Source: Polynucleobacter sinensis (GTDB lineage Bacteria > Pseudomonadota > Gammaproteobacteria > Burkholderiales > Burkholderiaceae). Taken from it: a stretch of DNA of 64,000 nt. Location: the NCBI RefSeq assembly GCF_001595985.1, contig NZ_LOJJ01000003.1:186001-250000 (forward strand), written 5' to 3'. The notes under the pieces were generated by a model that worked only from the letters and a program-made list of their open reading frames with translations, made no database searches and was not told the DNA's origin. The position numbers and the translations under genes were made by a program. Shown here piece after piece: positions 18,534 through 28,550 of the stretch (position 1 is its first letter; each line of letters starts with the position of its first letter).

Positions 18534-19736
18534 ATGTTTGCTGAACGCGTTCTCTCTGGCATGCGACCAACTGGTAGTTTGCACCTAGGCCATTACCATG
18601 GTGTTCTTAAGAATTGGGTTCGCTTGCAGTCCGAATACCCTTGCTTCTTTTTTGTGGCGGACTGGCATGCGCTAACAACCCACTACGAGACGCCTGATGT
18701 GATCGAGCGATCTGTCTGGGATATGGTGATTGATTGGCTTGCTTGTGGAGTGGATCCCAATCAAGCAACGCTGTTTATTCAGAGCAAGGTTCCTGAGCAT
18801 GCAGAGCTGTTTTTATTGCTTTCTATGGGTACGCCATTGGGTTGGTTAGAACGTGTTCCCACCTATAAGGATCAAATTGAAAAGCTCAAAGAGAAAGATT
18901 TGCAGACCTTTGGTTTCTTAGGTTATCCATTGCTCCAGGCCGCTGATATTTTGATCTACCGCGCTCAATTTGTCCCTGTTGGTGAAGATCAAGTTCCCCA
19001 TGTGGAGATGACTCGTGAGGTGGCGCGGCGCTTTAATTATTTGTATGGTCGCGAGCCCGGTTTTGAAGAGAAAGCTTTGGAAGCTGTCAAAAAACTTGGG
19101 AGCAAGCGCGCCAAGATGTATGCGGAACTGCGGATCGCATTTCAGGAGCGCGGTGATGATGAAGCTTTGGAGCAGGCCAAGGCCTTGCTTCAAGAGGCGC
19201 AAAGTCTCTCAATGGCGGATCGCGAAAGATTGTTTGGTTTTCTAGAGGGTGCGCGCAAAATTATTCTGCCAGAGCCGCAAGCTTTGCTTACTGCTGCTTC
19301 TCGGATGCCTGGTATTGATGGTCAAAAAATGTCTAAGTCTTATGGCAATACGATCAGCATTCGTGAAAAGCCTGAGGAAGTCATGCGCTCAATTCGCACT
19401 ATGCCTACCGATCCAGCTCGAGTGCGTAGAACGGATGCCGGCGATCCATCCCGTTGCCCAGTTTGGCAGTTGCATACGGTTTATTCAAATGAAGAGACAA
19501 AAACCTGGGTTCAAAAAGAATGCAAGTCGGCAGGCATTGGTTGTTTGGAATGTAAGCAGCCCGTGATTGATGCCATTTTGGCAGAGCAGCAGCCGATGTT
19601 TGAGCGTGCCCAAAAATACTTAGATGACCCAAGTCTTTTGCGCTCTATCATCGCAGATGGTTGCGATAAAGCGCGCAAGGTTGCTCAAGAGACCATGCGT
19701 GAAGTGCGTGAGTCCATGGGTTTGGCATACGATTAA
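18534..19736 (+). CDS. trpS: Tryptophan-tRNA ligase
   Basis: A 400-residue class I aminoacyl-tRNA synthetase. The HIGH-type motif is TGSLHLGHYHG (about 13-23) and the KMSKS motif is GQKMSKSYGN. It is longer than the 330-residue Gram-positive type because of an insertion of about 70 residues (around RAKMYAELRIAFQERG) between the two motifs. Similar long forms are known in other Burkholderiales. It charges tRNA(Trp) in the cytosol. Confidence 0.96.
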   Translation: MFAERVLSGMRPTGSLHLGHYHGVLKNWVRLQSEYPCFFFVADWHALTTHYETPDVIERSVWDMVIDWLACGVDPNQATLFIQSKVPEHAELFLLLSMGTPLGWLERVPTYKDQIEKLKEKDLQTFGFLGYPLLQAADILIYRAQFVPVGEDQVPHVEMTREVARRFNYLYGREPGFEEKALEAVKKLGSKRAKMYAELRIAFQERGDDEALEQAKALLQEAQSLSMADRERLFGFLEGARKIILPEPQALLTAASRMPGIDGQKMSKSYGNTISIREKPEEVMRSIRTMPTDPARVRRTDAGDPSRCPVWQLHTVYSNEETKTWVQKECKSAGIGCLECKQPVIDAILAEQQPMFERAQKYLDDPSLLRSIIADGCDKARKVAQETMREVRESMGLAYD

Positions 19737-19758
19737 CCACGGACAAAACTTGCCGCAT

Positions 19759-20313
19759 ATGTCTGGTGTGACATCTGATGCTTCGCCTTGGGTGCATCGT
19801 TTTGCTCAAGCCATACCCAAAGAGGGGCTTGTCCTAGATATGGCCTGCGGTAGCGGTAGACATTCTGTTTTGCTGGCTAGCTTAGGGCACTCGGTGTTGG
19901 CGGTTGATCGTGATATTGCTGCCCTGCAAAATCTACAAGATCCACTAATTCAAGTTGAAAAGTACGATCTAGAGGGATCGGATTGGCCCCTCCATGACCT
20001 GCAACTTGCTGGCATTGTGGTGACCAACTACCTGTATCGACCTTATTTGGCTTTTTTGCCAAAAATGCTGATTGAGGGCGGTGTATTGATTTACGAAACC
20101 TTTGCTGATGGTAATGCTCAATTTGGCAAGCCATCTAACCCCGATTTTCTATTAAAACCCGGTGAATTGCTCACTTTGGCCCAAGAATCCAAGCTGAAGG
20201 TGCTGGCCTACGAGGATATTTACCTCGACCAACCCAAACCGGCTATGGTTCAGCGCATTTGCGCTGTAAAAGGCCATTTAAAAGGGCGCATTCCGTTACA
20301 ATTTCAAGGTTAA
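19759..20313 (+). CDS. SAM-dependent methyltransferase (small)
   Basis: A 184-residue class I methyltransferase. Motif I is [17 protein letters not shown] (about residues 22-38), the acidic residue after strand 2 is AVDRD, and motif IV is [12 protein letters not shown]. The frame is open upstream into trpS, but the ATG at 19759, 22 bp after trpS, gives the usual N-terminus for this family (related to TehB/SAM-binding proteins of unknown substrate). It lies between trpS and dapA; the substrate is not predictable. Confidence 0.82.
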   Translation: MSGVTSDASPWVHRFAQAIPKEGLVLDMACGSGRHSVLLASLGHSVLAVDRDIAALQNLQDPLIQVEKYDLEGSDWPLHDLQLAGIVVTNYLYRPYLAFLPKMLIEGGVLIYETFADGNAQFGKPSNPDFLLKPGELLTLAQESKLKVLAYEDIYLDQPKPAMVQRICAVKGHLKGRIPLQFQG

Positions 20314-20339
20314 TACAGCTAAAAATCGGTGCATATTCG

Positions 20340-21263
20340 GTGACAAATAAAGCTCAATCCTACGGTAGTAAAAAGCCCATCGCTGGCAGTATGCCGGCTA
20401 TCGTCACCCCAATGTTTGAAGATGGCAGCCTGGACTTTCCAGCATTACGCTCTTTATTGGATTGGCATGTTGCTGAGGGCTCTGATGGGATTGTGATTGT
20501 AGGCACTAGCGGTGAGTCCCCAACGGTTTCCGTTGAAGAGCATTGCGAACTCGTTAAAGCTACGGTTGATCATATTGCTGGACGCATTCCAGTAATCGCC
20601 GGTACTGGTGGAAATTCAACTACCGAGGCAATTGAACTCACTCAGTTTGCCAAATCAGTTGGTGCTGACGCGAGTCTTCAAGTGGTGCCTTACTACAACA
20701 AACCGACTCAAGAGGGAATGTATGCCCATTTCAAGAAAATTGCGGAGTCGGTTGATCTCCCAGTGATTCTTTATAACGTTCCTGGCAGAACCGTTGCGGA
20801 TTTGGCTGGCGAAACAGTTGTCCGTTTAGCCGGAGTTCCAGGCGTGATTGGAATTAAAGATGCGACTGGTAGTATCGAACGCGGTACTTTATTGCTTGCT
20901 GATCTGAAGCGTGCCGGCCATGCAGACTTTTCTGTGTTTTCTGGTGACGACTTAAGCGCCGCCATGCTGATGCTTATGGGTGGTAAGGGCAATATTTCGG
21001 TTACCGCAAACATCGCGCCTCGCCTGATGCATGATTTATGTCAAGCTGCTATGTCAGATGATGTGGTGAGGACGCGTGCAATTCAATATCAATTACTGGC
21101 TGTTCATAAGGCCATGTTTACCGAGGCAAATCCAATACCAGTGAAATGGGCCCTTCATGAAATGGGAAAAATTACTGCTGGAATTCGTTTACCTTTAACC
21201 CCTTTGAGCGTTGCTTTGCGTGAACCTTTAAAGATAGCAATGAAACAGGCCGGCTTACTATGA
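20340..21263 (+). CDS. dapA: 4-hydroxy-tetrahydrodipicolinate synthase
   Basis: A TIM-barrel aldolase of about 307 residues that condenses pyruvate with aspartate semialdehyde in lysine and peptidoglycan synthesis. GTSGESPT is the substrate loop. The tyrosine in [10 protein letters not shown] and the Schiff-base lysine in [10 protein letters not shown] are both present. The GTG at 20340 is chosen; the first conserved residues are [10 protein letters not shown] some 17 codons later, so the N-terminus is slightly long for the family. Its TGA overlaps the bamC ATG. LysC (33879) supplies the upstream pathway step. Confidence 0.94.
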   Translation: MTNKAQSYGSKKPIAGSMPAIVTPMFEDGSLDFPALRSLLDWHVAEGSDGIVIVGTSGESPTVSVEEHCELVKATVDHIAGRIPVIAGTGGNSTTEAIELTQFAKSVGADASLQVVPYYNKPTQEGMYAHFKKIAESVDLPVILYNVPGRTVADLAGETVVRLAGVPGVIGIKDATGSIERGTLLLADLKRAGHADFSVFSGDDLSAAMLMLMGGKGNISVTANIAPRLMHDLCQAAMSDDVVRTRAIQYQLLAVHKAMFTEANPIPVKWALHEMGKITAGIRLPLTPLSVALREPLKIAMKQAGLL

Positions 21264-22408
21264 TGAATTTGATGCAACTCTTGCGGCAGCATAGCGCTAC
21301 TGTACTTATTCTTGCTATGGCAACTACATCCCTTGTTGCATGCAAGTCGGTTACCACAAGTGATACCGTTGATTACAAGAGTGCAGGTGCAGTTCGCGGT
21401 CCAAACTTGGCTTACCCCCCTGACTTAATTACGGCCCAGGCCGACCGTCGTTACATTGTTCAGGATGGCTCGGCGACGATGTCTGAGTACAACGCCGCTG
21501 TGAAAAAATCTGTTCAGGCGCGCAAAAATGTGATGACAGGCATTCCTGGCATGCGTATCGCTCGTGACGGAGAACGTCGATGGTTGGTTGTGGAAAAGCC
21601 AGCCCCAGAGTTATATCCTCAGATTAAAGATTTCTGGCAAGAGAATGGTTTCTTATTGGTGATCGATTCACCATCTACCGGGATTATGGAGACTGACTGG
21701 GCCGAGAACCGCGCTAAGATTTCTCAAGACTTCATTCGAACACTTGTTGGTGGTGCGCTTGATTCGATCTACGATACTGGCGAGCGCGATAAGTACAAAA
21801 CTCGTTTGGAAGTTTCTAAGCCAGGTGAAACCGAGATTTATATTACCCAGCGGGGCGCAATTGAAAAATGTACTACCGATAATTCTGGCGCATGTATTTC
21901 TACTATTTGGACACCACGTCCGAATGATCCAGAGTTAGAGGCGGTGTTTTTGGCGCGCTTGATGGAGCGCCTAGGGATGACTCAAGAGCAGGCCAAGGCT
22001 CAAGTTGCAGTACCTTTGGGCCCCAAGACTCCTAAAGCGAAGTTGGTTCAAGAGGGCGTGAATACTGCGCACATTGAGATGGCTGCTGGATTTGATCGCT
22101 CTTGGCGTGATGTTGGTCTTGCGCTGGATCGCTCAAACTTCACTGTCGAAGATCGCAATCGCTCAAACGGTATTTACTACGTACGCTTTGTGAATCCCAA
22201 AGACTTGGGTGACACCAAAGGTTTCTTCTCCAATCTCTTTAGTAGCAAAGATGAATCCGGTTTAAAGGCTAAGAAATATTTAGTAGTGGTTAAATCCTCT
22301 AGCGAGAATGCATCGAACGTATATGTCCAAAATGCGGATGGTAAACCAGAGAATACTGCCGCCGGCTTGCAACTCCTTACCTTGCTTACAGAGCAGTTGG
22401 CGCGTTAA
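21260..22408 (+). CDS. bamC: Outer membrane assembly lipoprotein BamC
   Basis: A 382-residue lipoprotein with signal peptide and lipobox LVAC (Cys at about residue 28). The unstructured BamD-binding segment [20 protein letters not shown] follows, then two helix-grip domains. BamC is an accessory subunit of the BAM complex that inserts outer-membrane beta-barrels. Its start overlaps the dapA stop (ATGA-type junction), the classical dapA-nlpB arrangement. A strong terminator follows. Confidence 0.92.
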   Translation: MMNLMQLLRQHSATVLILAMATTSLVACKSVTTSDTVDYKSAGAVRGPNLAYPPDLITAQADRRYIVQDGSATMSEYNAAVKKSVQARKNVMTGIPGMRIARDGERRWLVVEKPAPELYPQIKDFWQENGFLLVIDSPSTGIMETDWAENRAKISQDFIRTLVGGALDSIYDTGERDKYKTRLEVSKPGETEIYITQRGAIEKCTTDNSGACISTIWTPRPNDPELEAVFLARLMERLGMTQEQAKAQVAVPLGPKTPKAKLVQEGVNTAHIEMAAGFDRSWRDVGLALDRSNFTVEDRNRSNGIYYVRFVNPKDLGDTKGFFSNLFSSKDESGLKAKKYLVVVKSSSENASNVYVQNADGKPENTAAGLQLLTLLTEQLAR

Positions 22409-22435
22409 GTTTCCGGGTAAGCTATTTTTAGCCAA

Positions 22436-22467
22436 TAAAAAAGCCGCTTTTCAGCGGCTTTTTTTCT
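22436..22467 (+). terminator. Rho-independent terminator after bamC
   Basis: AAAAAGCCGCT-TTTC-AGCGGCTTTTT with a T-run on the plus strand and an A-run on the 5' side. It lies 28 bp after bamC and 13 bp before the convergent lipoprotein gene, so it probably serves both directions. Confidence 0.92.
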
Positions 22468-22479
22468 TCAAGGAGAAGA

Positions 22480-22659
22480 TTACTTCTTAGCGTCAGCAGC
22501 AGGAGCAGCTGGAGCAGCAGGTGCAGCAGCAGGAGCGTCAGCAGCTGGAGCAGCAGCAGGAGCAGCAGGAGCAGCTTCTACAGGTTTTGCTTCTTCTTTT
22601 TTACCGCAAGCGGCCAAGGCGATTGCCAACATTGCTACTAGTGCGAGTGACTTCTTCAT
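22480..22659 (-). CDS. Small Ala/Pro-rich lipoprotein
   Basis: A 59-residue protein. It has a signal peptide MKKSLALVAMLAIALAACG with lipobox ALAAC (Cys18), a short charged stretch KKEEAKPVEA, then an Ala/Pro-rich tail ending ADAKK. GAGG lies 9 nt before the ATG. The tail is encoded by imperfect GCAGCWGGAGC-type repeats, so its length may vary between strains. Cells often carry abundant small lipoproteins with such tails; I do not recognise a named one. It converges on bamC across a shared terminator. Confidence 0.82.
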   Translation of the reverse strand: MKKSLALVAMLAIALAACGKKEEAKPVEAAPAAPAAAPAADAPAAAPAAPAAPAADAKK

Positions 22660-22767
22660 TTGTAATTTCCTCTTAAAAAATTATCATTAGTTACCGGTAA
22701 TAAATGCATGGATTGCACAGGGAAACCCTTAGGTACTTTCCAGCAATGATTATAGCCATCTCCCAGC

Positions 22768-24003
22768 TCAGGGTTGGAAAACGATCCAACCGGCCATATA
22801 TGCCTGATAAAGACTATTTTCAGGGTCGATTTTGCCTTGCTTCATAGTCCTGAGTGAGTGTTTCCTGGCAAGGGAGTTCCAGGCGGTCTGGGTATCCTTG
22901 CTCTGGCCTGTGGTCATATTCTCACCATTGCAAAAGACGGTCTTTCCAGTGGCGAGAAGGCGTGTTTGAGGATGCGGGATCAGGACGCCTTTCGTGATAG
23001 CGGCCTGAAATTGCAGGGGAGATTGAATGGGTTCTGGACCATTAAAAATGGCTTGTGGCTTGGGTTCACTCAGATAAGCGGCAATTCCAGGTAAAAAGCT
23101 TTCCACTCGATCAAGGTGTAGTCCCTGCAGCTTTTGAGTAAGCTGCTGAACCATTTCATCTGGCAGTTGCTCTGGGCTATTGGTGGCAACCTGTTTTGGG
23201 TCGGCAAAGCGCTCTTCTAGCTCTGGAATAGTTTCTAAATGTTCTGCCAGGCGCCATAAACCTTCTTGTAGCAATTCCTTGTAGCTTTGGGCTCTAAAGC
23301 CTACAGACCAGGTTTGACATCCTGGATCAAGTGCGATGCCATCATGCGCTACGTGAGGGGGTAAGTAGAGCATATCGCCTGGCTCCAAATCCCACTCATG
23401 CTCAGCCTGAAAGTGCTGCAATATTTTTAGGGGGAGCTTTGGATTTAGGCTCAAATCGGTTTGCTTCGAAATACGCCAGCGCCTGCGACCCGACATCTGA
23501 ATCAAAAAGACATCGTATGAGTCAAAGTGGGGGCCAACGCCACCGCCCGGTCCTGCAATGCTAATCATCAAATCATCTAATCGGGCATCGGGTATAAAAC
23601 GGAACCAGGAAATTACCTTTGCCGCGGCGGGATGCCTTGCTTCCATACCCTGCAATAACAGTGTCCAGTCTTGGGCATTTAAAGCGGGAATGGTTTTTTT
23701 CTTAAAGGGACCGGATGTAAGACTCCAGGGTTTTGCTTTAATCAGTCTTGATTCGACATTTTCATCATTGGCTATAGCAAATAATTCAGCCGCTGAAATC
23801 GCACTTCCCAGGGGTTCGCCTAATTGCTTCGCCAAGCTAAAGGCAGGGATGGCGCCACGCACTAATAGAGGCTTCTTATGCCAATAGGATTTCATGAACT
23901 CTGTGGGGCTGCGATTGCCTAATAAAGCCCAGGGGAGGTCCAGAGGAAGGTTTTCGGGGGCGTGCGGTGGCTTGTAAGGCTTGCTCAAGTAAAATGAGTT
24001 CAT
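22768..24003 (-). CDS. roxA: JmjC ribosomal oxygenase (50S L16 arginine hydroxylase type)
   Basis: A 411-residue cupin of the YcfD/RoxA family, an Fe(II)/2-oxoglutarate-dependent hydroxylase that acts on an arginine of ribosomal protein L16 in E. coli. The iron ligands are seen in VGPHFDSYDVFL (His159, Asp161) and LPPHVAHDG (His219), and RRRWRIS is typical. The C-terminal winged-helix part spans about 270-411. It starts at 24003 and faces the SlyD-like gene across a 43-bp gap, leaving little room for two separate promoters. Confidence 0.9.
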   Translation of the reverse strand: MNSFYLSKPYKPPHAPENLPLDLPWALLGNRSPTEFMKSYWHKKPLLVRGAIPAFSLAKQLGEPLGSAISAAELFAIANDENVESRLIKAKPWSLTSGPFKKKTIPALNAQDWTLLLQGMEARHPAAAKVISWFRFIPDARLDDLMISIAGPGGGVGPHFDSYDVFLIQMSGRRRWRISKQTDLSLNPKLPLKILQHFQAEHEWDLEPGDMLYLPPHVAHDGIALDPGCQTWSVGFRAQSYKELLQEGLWRLAEHLETIPELEERFADPKQVATNSPEQLPDEMVQQLTQKLQGLHLDRVESFLPGIAAYLSEPKPQAIFNGPEPIQSPLQFQAAITKGVLIPHPQTRLLATGKTVFCNGENMTTGQSKDTQTAWNSLARKHSLRTMKQGKIDPENSLYQAYMAGWIVFQP

Positions 24004-24046
24004 ATGAGTAAAAAGACTGTTTTAAACAATGTTGAATGAATTACGC

Positions 24047-24652
24047 ATGAAGATCGAAAAAAATACCGTTGTATCCCTACGCTATAAGTTAACTGATGCG
24101 CAAAATAACATTATCGAGGAACCAGATTCTCCGATGGTATACCTGCACGGTGGGTATGAGGGAACTTTTCCTAAGATTGAGACATTGTTAGACGGTCAAG
24201 ATATTGGATACGAAGCTAGCATTCAGCTCGAACCCAATGAGGCGTTTGGTGAATACGATCCTGAGTTGCTCAAAATTGAACCTCGCGCGCGTTTTCCTGA
24301 GCCGCTTGAAGTAGGTATGCAATTTGAGGGCGTGCCCGATGCAGATTCAGAAGATGGCGGTCATGTCTCTGATGTAGATGATGAGCCTTTAATTTATACC
24401 GTTACTGACGTTGCTGATAGTCAAGTAGTGTTAGATGGCAATCATCCTCTTGCGGGAATGGCATTGCGTTTTTGGGTTCAAGTCGAGGACGTGCGAGCTG
24501 CGACTGATGAGGAAATTGAAAATCGCCATCCTGAAGGTGCCGAAAGTTTTACCTTTGGCATGCCTGATGATATGGACGCGGATGAAGATTCTGAGGATGA
24601 TTTCCCCGGGGATCAATCAAGATCAGGTGGCGCTTCACCGACGCTGCATTAA
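24047..24652 (+). CDS. FKBP-type peptidyl-prolyl isomerase, SlyD-like
   Basis: A 201-residue protein beginning MKIEKNTVVSLRYKLTD, the usual N-terminus of SlyD/FkpB-like isomerases; an in-frame ATG at 24029 is possible but less likely. The FKBP core (residues 1-70 and 130-160) encloses an insert-in-flap domain. An acidic linker (DADSEDGGHVSDVDDEP) and an acidic C-terminal tail replace the His-rich metal-binding tail of E. coli SlyD. It acts as chaperone and prolyl isomerase in the cytosol. Confidence 0.88.
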   Translation: MKIEKNTVVSLRYKLTDAQNNIIEEPDSPMVYLHGGYEGTFPKIETLLDGQDIGYEASIQLEPNEAFGEYDPELLKIEPRARFPEPLEVGMQFEGVPDADSEDGGHVSDVDDEPLIYTVTDVADSQVVLDGNHPLAGMALRFWVQVEDVRAATDEEIENRHPEGAESFTFGMPDDMDADEDSEDDFPGDQSRSGGASPTLH

Positions 24653-24666
24653 TTCCAATAAGAGAG

Positions 24667-24694
24667 TAAAGAAAAGGGCGCTGAGTGCGCCCTT
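24667..24694 (-). terminator. Terminator for cysE (minus strand)
   Basis: A perfect 8-bp stem AAGGGCGC (24674-24681) / GCGCCCTT (24687-24694) with a 5-nt loop. Read on the minus strand, it is followed by TTCTTT, so it fits termination of cysE, which ends at 24715. Confidence 0.75.
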
Positions 24695-24714
24695 ATCGTT
24701 GATAGCTTTATCGT

Positions 24715-25491
24715 TTACTCTTTTAGCCATTCCTTGAGAGCGCCTAGATCGCGCTTCGTATCACTTGCAGCACCGCTTGATTCCTCGCTAATCCCGGAGG
24801 TATTGGTAAGTTTCGCAAGCGCTTTTTCAAGTGATGCAATTTTGGCTTCTTGCTCTAAAGTCGCATCAATTAAACCTTTTAAAGCCATTGAGACAGGGTC
24901 ATCGACATTTGGTGTAACGCCATATGCAGAGAAATATTCCTTTGCTTTACTGTCAGGCTTGGTCGCTTGAGGCAAATCTGGGTGCAAGATACGCGCTGGT
25001 ATACCAACAGCTGTAGCGCCAGGCGGAATTTCTTTTAGTACCACCGCATTTGATCCTACTCTTGCGCCATCACCAACGGTAAATCCACCAAGAACTTTTG
25101 CTCCTGCGCTAATTACAACGCCTTTACCTAGGGTGGGGTGACGCTTAACACCTTTATACAGAGAGGTGCCACCTAAAGTGACGCCTTGATAGATAGTGCA
25201 GTCATCCCCAATTTCGGTGGTTTCTCCAATCACTATTCCTAGCCCGTGATCTAAAAAAACACGACGTCCAATTTTTGCGCCAGGATGAATTTCAATACCG
25301 GTAATCCAGCGCGAAACCATCGAAAGTAGTCGAGCAATCCATTTGAGACCTAAATTCCATAAACCATGTGATGCACGATGAATCCAAACAGCGTGCAAGC
25401 CTGGATAGCAGGTGATGACCTCTAGGCGATTTCTAGCGGCAGGGTCGCGGACAATGATGGAATCGACTTGGTCGAAAAGCGAATTAAACAT
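24715..25491 (-). CDS. cysE: Serine O-acetyltransferase
   Basis: A 258-residue left-handed beta-helix acetyltransferase making O-acetylserine for cysteine synthesis. Hexapeptide repeats begin at [19 protein letters not shown] (about residue 65), followed by [20 protein letters not shown] and [20 protein letters not shown]. It resembles the shorter EpsC/CysE type with a reduced N-terminal helical domain. The C-terminal segment (about 190-258) is helical and charged. It lies 32 bp downstream of trmJ in the same direction. Confidence 0.94.
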   Translation of the reverse strand: MFNSLFDQVDSIIVRDPAARNRLEVITCYPGLHAVWIHRASHGLWNLGLKWIARLLSMVSRWITGIEIHPGAKIGRRVFLDHGLGIVIGETTEIGDDCTIYQGVTLGGTSLYKGVKRHPTLGKGVVISAGAKVLGGFTVGDGARVGSNAVVLKEIPPGATAVGIPARILHPDLPQATKPDSKAKEYFSAYGVTPNVDDPVSMALKGLIDATLEQEAKIASLEKALAKLTNTSGISEESSGAASDTKRDLGALKEWLKE

Positions 25492-25523
25492 ACAGCGATT
25501 TTAACGGCAAAGCCTCAAAATGA

Positions 25524-26258
25524 TTATTTGAGAAGCATCTGCTTTGCAATTCCCCGCAGGAGATCGATTTCTTCTTGATGCAGGCGGCTTCTAGCAAATA
25601 GGGCCTCTAGACGGGGCATGAGTTTCTTGGGGTTAGCTGGATCCAAGTAGCCTATGGCCTCAAGACCATGGCGCCAGTGTTCAAGCATGGCGGCTACTGC
25701 TACAGGATCAGCATAGGCTGCTACATCGCTGAGCGCTTTCTCATTGCCATCGGCTAAAGCCTCTCTGAGGGTGTAGGCGCAAACCATGATCGCTTGAGCA
25801 AGGTTCAGGGAGGGGTAAGCAGGGTTGGCATCTAGCCAAACACGGTGAGTGCACAGAGAGAGGTGCTTGTTATCTAGTCCAGTACGTTCCGGCCCAAAGA
25901 GCAGGGATACTGTTTGTCCACCATTTACTGCTGCTTTAATAAGACCTCTAGCATCGACCCAGTCAAGGGCTGGGGGGCCAAACTCACGGTCGCGACTGGT
26001 TAGGCCTAGCACTAGAGGGCTGCCTTGAACAGCCCCCGCCAAAGAGCTTGATTCCTGGCTAGACTCAAGGATATCGACTGCGCCACTTGCTAAAGCGACT
26101 GCTTCAGCTTGTTGGGCAATGCCCCTAACTTTGGGGTTAATGAGGCGCAGATCGCTAAAACCCATCGTTTTGAGGGCGCGGGCTGCCGAACCCACATTGC
26201 CTGGATGGCTAGTTTCAATAAGTACCCAGCGCAATCGCTGGGCTTGTTCTGCATTCAT
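25524..26258 (-). CDS. trmJ: SPOUT RNA methyltransferase, TrmJ-like
   Basis: A 244-residue SpoU-type methyltransferase. Motif 1 is VLIETSHPGNVGSAARALKTMG (about residues 11-32), motif 2 is LLFGPERTGL (about 117-126) and motif 3 is NPAYPSLNLAQAIMV (about 140-154), forming the trefoil-knot SAM site. TrmJ methylates the 2'-O of residue 32 in several tRNAs. It is followed by cysE, a common neighbour order. It faces suhB across a 120-bp gap. Confidence 0.88.
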   Translation of the reverse strand: MNAEQAQRLRWVLIETSHPGNVGSAARALKTMGFSDLRLINPKVRGIAQQAEAVALASGAVDILESSQESSSLAGAVQGSPLVLGLTSRDREFGPPALDWVDARGLIKAAVNGGQTVSLLFGPERTGLDNKHLSLCTHRVWLDANPAYPSLNLAQAIMVCAYTLREALADGNEKALSDVAAYADPVAVAAMLEHWRHGLEAIGYLDPANPKKLMPRLEALFARSRLHQEEIDLLRGIAKQMLLK

Positions 26259-26378
26259 GGCGGCTAGCTTAGTAAGCGTTTAGAGAAGTAATCGTTTAGA
26301 ATCAAGGTATTCGCTCCATATTGTCATGCAGTTTGCAATTTAACGAGCCCGTTCTTATTTAATTTGTCCATCGATACT

Positions 26379-27167
26379 ATGCATCCCATGTTAAATGTGG
26401 CCGTTAAGGCTGCCCGTCGTGCCGGAACCGTGATTAATAGAGCTTCGCTTAATTTAGAGCGTTTGCAGGTTGATCGCAAACAACATAACGACTTTGTTAC
26501 AGAGGTGGACAAACAGGCCGAAGCGGCCATTATTGAAACTTTGAGCGAGGCCTATCCAAGCCATGGTTTTTTGGCTGAAGAAACTGGCGCACAAAATGCC
26601 GACGCAGAAAATGTTTGGATCATTGATCCATTGGACGGCACTACCAACTTTATCCATGGATTTCCGCAATATGCGATCTCTATCGCACTGTCTGTGAATG
26701 GCGTGACTCAGCAAGCGGTGGTGTATGACCCAAACCGTGATGAACTATTTACTGCAACTCGTGGCGCTGGTGCCTATTTGGATCGCCGGCGTTTGCGTGT
26801 GGCTACACAAGACCGTTTAGCAAATTCTTTACTCGGTACGGGCTTTCCTTATCGTGAAGATCAAGATCTCGAAAAATATTTAAAGATCTTTGCTGATATG
26901 TCTCGACAGTGCGCTGGACTTCGTCGTCCTGGTGCCGCTTCCCTTGATCTCGCCTATGTCGCTGCAGGGCGTTACGATGGTTTTTTTGAGAGCGATCTTA
27001 AACCTTGGGATATGGCTGCAGGTGCTTTACTGATTACTGAAGCTGGCGGCCTCATTGGCAACTATCGTGGTGAAGAAGGGTATTTGCAAAGCGGTGAAGT
27101 GATGTGTGCAAATCCACGTATCTTTGCGCAAATGGTCCAGTGTCTTTCTAAATACTCCAACTGCTAA
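26379..27167 (+). CDS. suhB: Inositol monophosphatase family protein SuhB
   Basis: A 262-residue Mg-dependent phosphatase. Metal-site motifs are EETGA (about 68-72), [17 protein letters not shown] (about 82-98) and [11 protein letters not shown] (about 208-218). SuhB hydrolyses inositol phosphate, and in E. coli it also joins the rRNA antitermination complex. ATG 26379 ([16 protein letters not shown]) is the usual start; a TTG five codons upstream is in frame. Confidence 0.92.
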   Translation: MHPMLNVAVKAARRAGTVINRASLNLERLQVDRKQHNDFVTEVDKQAEAAIIETLSEAYPSHGFLAEETGAQNADAENVWIIDPLDGTTNFIHGFPQYAISIALSVNGVTQQAVVYDPNRDELFTATRGAGAYLDRRRLRVATQDRLANSLLGTGFPYREDQDLEKYLKIFADMSRQCAGLRRPGAASLDLAYVAAGRYDGFFESDLKPWDMAAGALLITEAGGLIGNYRGEEGYLQSGEVMCANPRIFAQMVQCLSKYSNC

Positions 27168-27186
27168 AAACTGACTAGTATTCACG

Positions 27187-27220
27187 GGATCCCGAGGGAA
27201 CTATAGGGATCCTGAGTTTT
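27187..27220 (+). terminator. Possible terminator after suhB
   Basis: GGATCCC (27187-27193) and GGGATCC (27206-27212) can pair with a 12-nt loop and are followed by TGAGTTTTT. The 3' arm overlaps the tail of the convergent lpxH gene. The moderate stem makes this uncertain. Confidence 0.5.
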
Positions 27221-27992
27221 TAATCAAATCGGCGAAACGTGCGCCATTGGCATCTATGAGTAGTGCGCTTGCTCTAGGACGACCACTCTCGGGATGGTCT
27301 AAGTCCCAGTCGGATAGAACCCATCTTTGCCATTCTTGATTTTGGAAAGTCTCATGATGATGGGCGGATAAGTGTGTATGTCCATGAATCAAATTGACAC
27401 CAGACTGATCGCGTAATACAGCTGCGCAAGCTGCCAAGGTGACATTGGTTTTGGTTTGCGCTGAAGCTGGCGTCATGCGTTGATACTGCGCGGTGCTATT
27501 GCTACGTAAGTGATTCGCAATAGAGCGCCGCCAACGTAATGGCAGTTTCAAGAACAATTTCTGAGCCCAGACTTTGCGCGTCCACGCGCGAAAGACTTGA
27601 TACCCCACATCTGCTGTGCAGAGTGAGTCCCCATGACAAATGACGTACTCAGCATCGGCGACACTAATTTTGCTTGGATCGGCAAGCGCAGTCATGCCTG
27701 TTTTATTGAGGAAATCCTGACCCAGTAAAAAGTCGCGATTGCCGTGAATATAAAAAACTTTTACCTTGGTAGAAAGGGTGGCCAGAGCGCGTCTGACCTC
27801 TTGCTGGAACGGCGAGTGAAGGGCTGCATCATCACCAACCCAGTACTCAAAGAGGTCGCCCAAAATGAATACTGCTTGTACCTTCGGAGCATCTTTTTCA
27901 CAGAAGTCAAAGAAGCGCTGCGCCGTTAAAGGCATTGACGGCGTAAGGTGCAGGTCGGAGATGAGCAGAGCGCTCGCGTATGACGGCATCAT
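27201..27992 (-). CDS. lpxH: UDP-2,3-diacylglucosamine diphosphatase
   Basis: A 263-residue calcineurin-like phosphoesterase making lipid X in lipid A synthesis, at the inner face of the cytoplasmic membrane. Metal motifs are ISDLHL (about 11-16), [13 protein letters not shown] (about 43-55), [10 protein letters not shown] (about 82-91) and [12 protein letters not shown] (about 196-207). Its ATG overlaps the ppiB stop codon by 4 bp, so the two are translated together. Confidence 0.94.
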   Translation of the reverse strand: MMPSYASALLISDLHLTPSMPLTAQRFFDFCEKDAPKVQAVFILGDLFEYWVGDDAALHSPFQQEVRRALATLSTKVKVFYIHGNRDFLLGQDFLNKTGMTALADPSKISVADAEYVICHGDSLCTADVGYQVFRAWTRKVWAQKLFLKLPLRWRRSIANHLRSNSTAQYQRMTPASAQTKTNVTLAACAAVLRDQSGVNLIHGHTHLSAHHHETFQNQEWQRWVLSDWDLDHPESGRPRASALLIDANGARFADLIKNSGSL

Positions 27993-28492
27993 TCTTCGAG
28001 AACGCTGGCCTTCTCAATCACCACATCTTCAGTGGGAACATCTTGATGAAATCCGGAGCTGCCAGTCTTCACCCTGCGAATGGCGTCGACTACATCAAGT
28101 CCATCAGTGACTTTGCCAAAAACGGCATAACCCCAGCCTTGTGCATTTGGTGCAGTGTGGTTCAAGAAATCATTGTCATTCACGTTAATGAAAAATTGTG
28201 CAGTGGCGGAGTGAGGATCACTGGTTCGCGCCATGGCTACAGTGCCACGCTCGTTCTTTAAACCATTATTTGCTTCATTTTCAATTTCAGCGCCAGTAGG
28301 TTTTTGCTTCATACCAGCGATCATGCCACCACCTTGAATCATGAAGTTGTCGATCACACGATGAAAGATGGTGCCATCGTAATGACCGCTCTTAACGTAC
28401 TGTAAAAAATTCGCAACACTCTTTGGTGCTTTAACGGCGTCGAGCGTGAGGGTGATATCACCCTTATTGGTTTTCAGAAGAACTTTGGCCAT
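27989..28492 (-). CDS. ppiB: Cyclophilin-type peptidyl-prolyl isomerase B
   Basis: A 167-residue cytosolic cyclophilin. Its signatures are [18 protein letters not shown] (about 37-54), [22 protein letters not shown] (about 83-104) and [18 protein letters not shown]. It catalyses cis/trans proline isomerisation. No signal peptide is visible. Its stop overlaps the lpxH start, as in other Burkholderiales. Confidence 0.95.
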   Translation of the reverse strand: MAKVLLKTNKGDITLTLDAVKAPKSVANFLQYVKSGHYDGTIFHRVIDNFMIQGGGMIAGMKQKPTGAEIENEANNGLKNERGTVAMARTSDPHSATAQFFINVNDNDFLNHTAPNAQGWGYAVFGKVTDGLDVVDAIRRVKTGSSGFHQDVPTEDVVIEKASVLEE

Positions 28493-28550
28493 GATGGAAT
28501 CTACTTTCTAATTTCTAATGGGTTAATAAAAAAATGGGGAATCGAATACT

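Noticed and set aside
22490-22600. CRISPR-like or satellite repeat (GCAGCAGGAGCAGC units)
   Set aside because: The units are the codons of the Ala/Pro tail of a lipoprotein; no spacers or constant repeat length.
24004-24039. An 11-codon mini-frame between roxA and the SlyD-like gene
   Set aside because: Too short to support, no SD, and it overlaps the alternative start of the SlyD-like gene.
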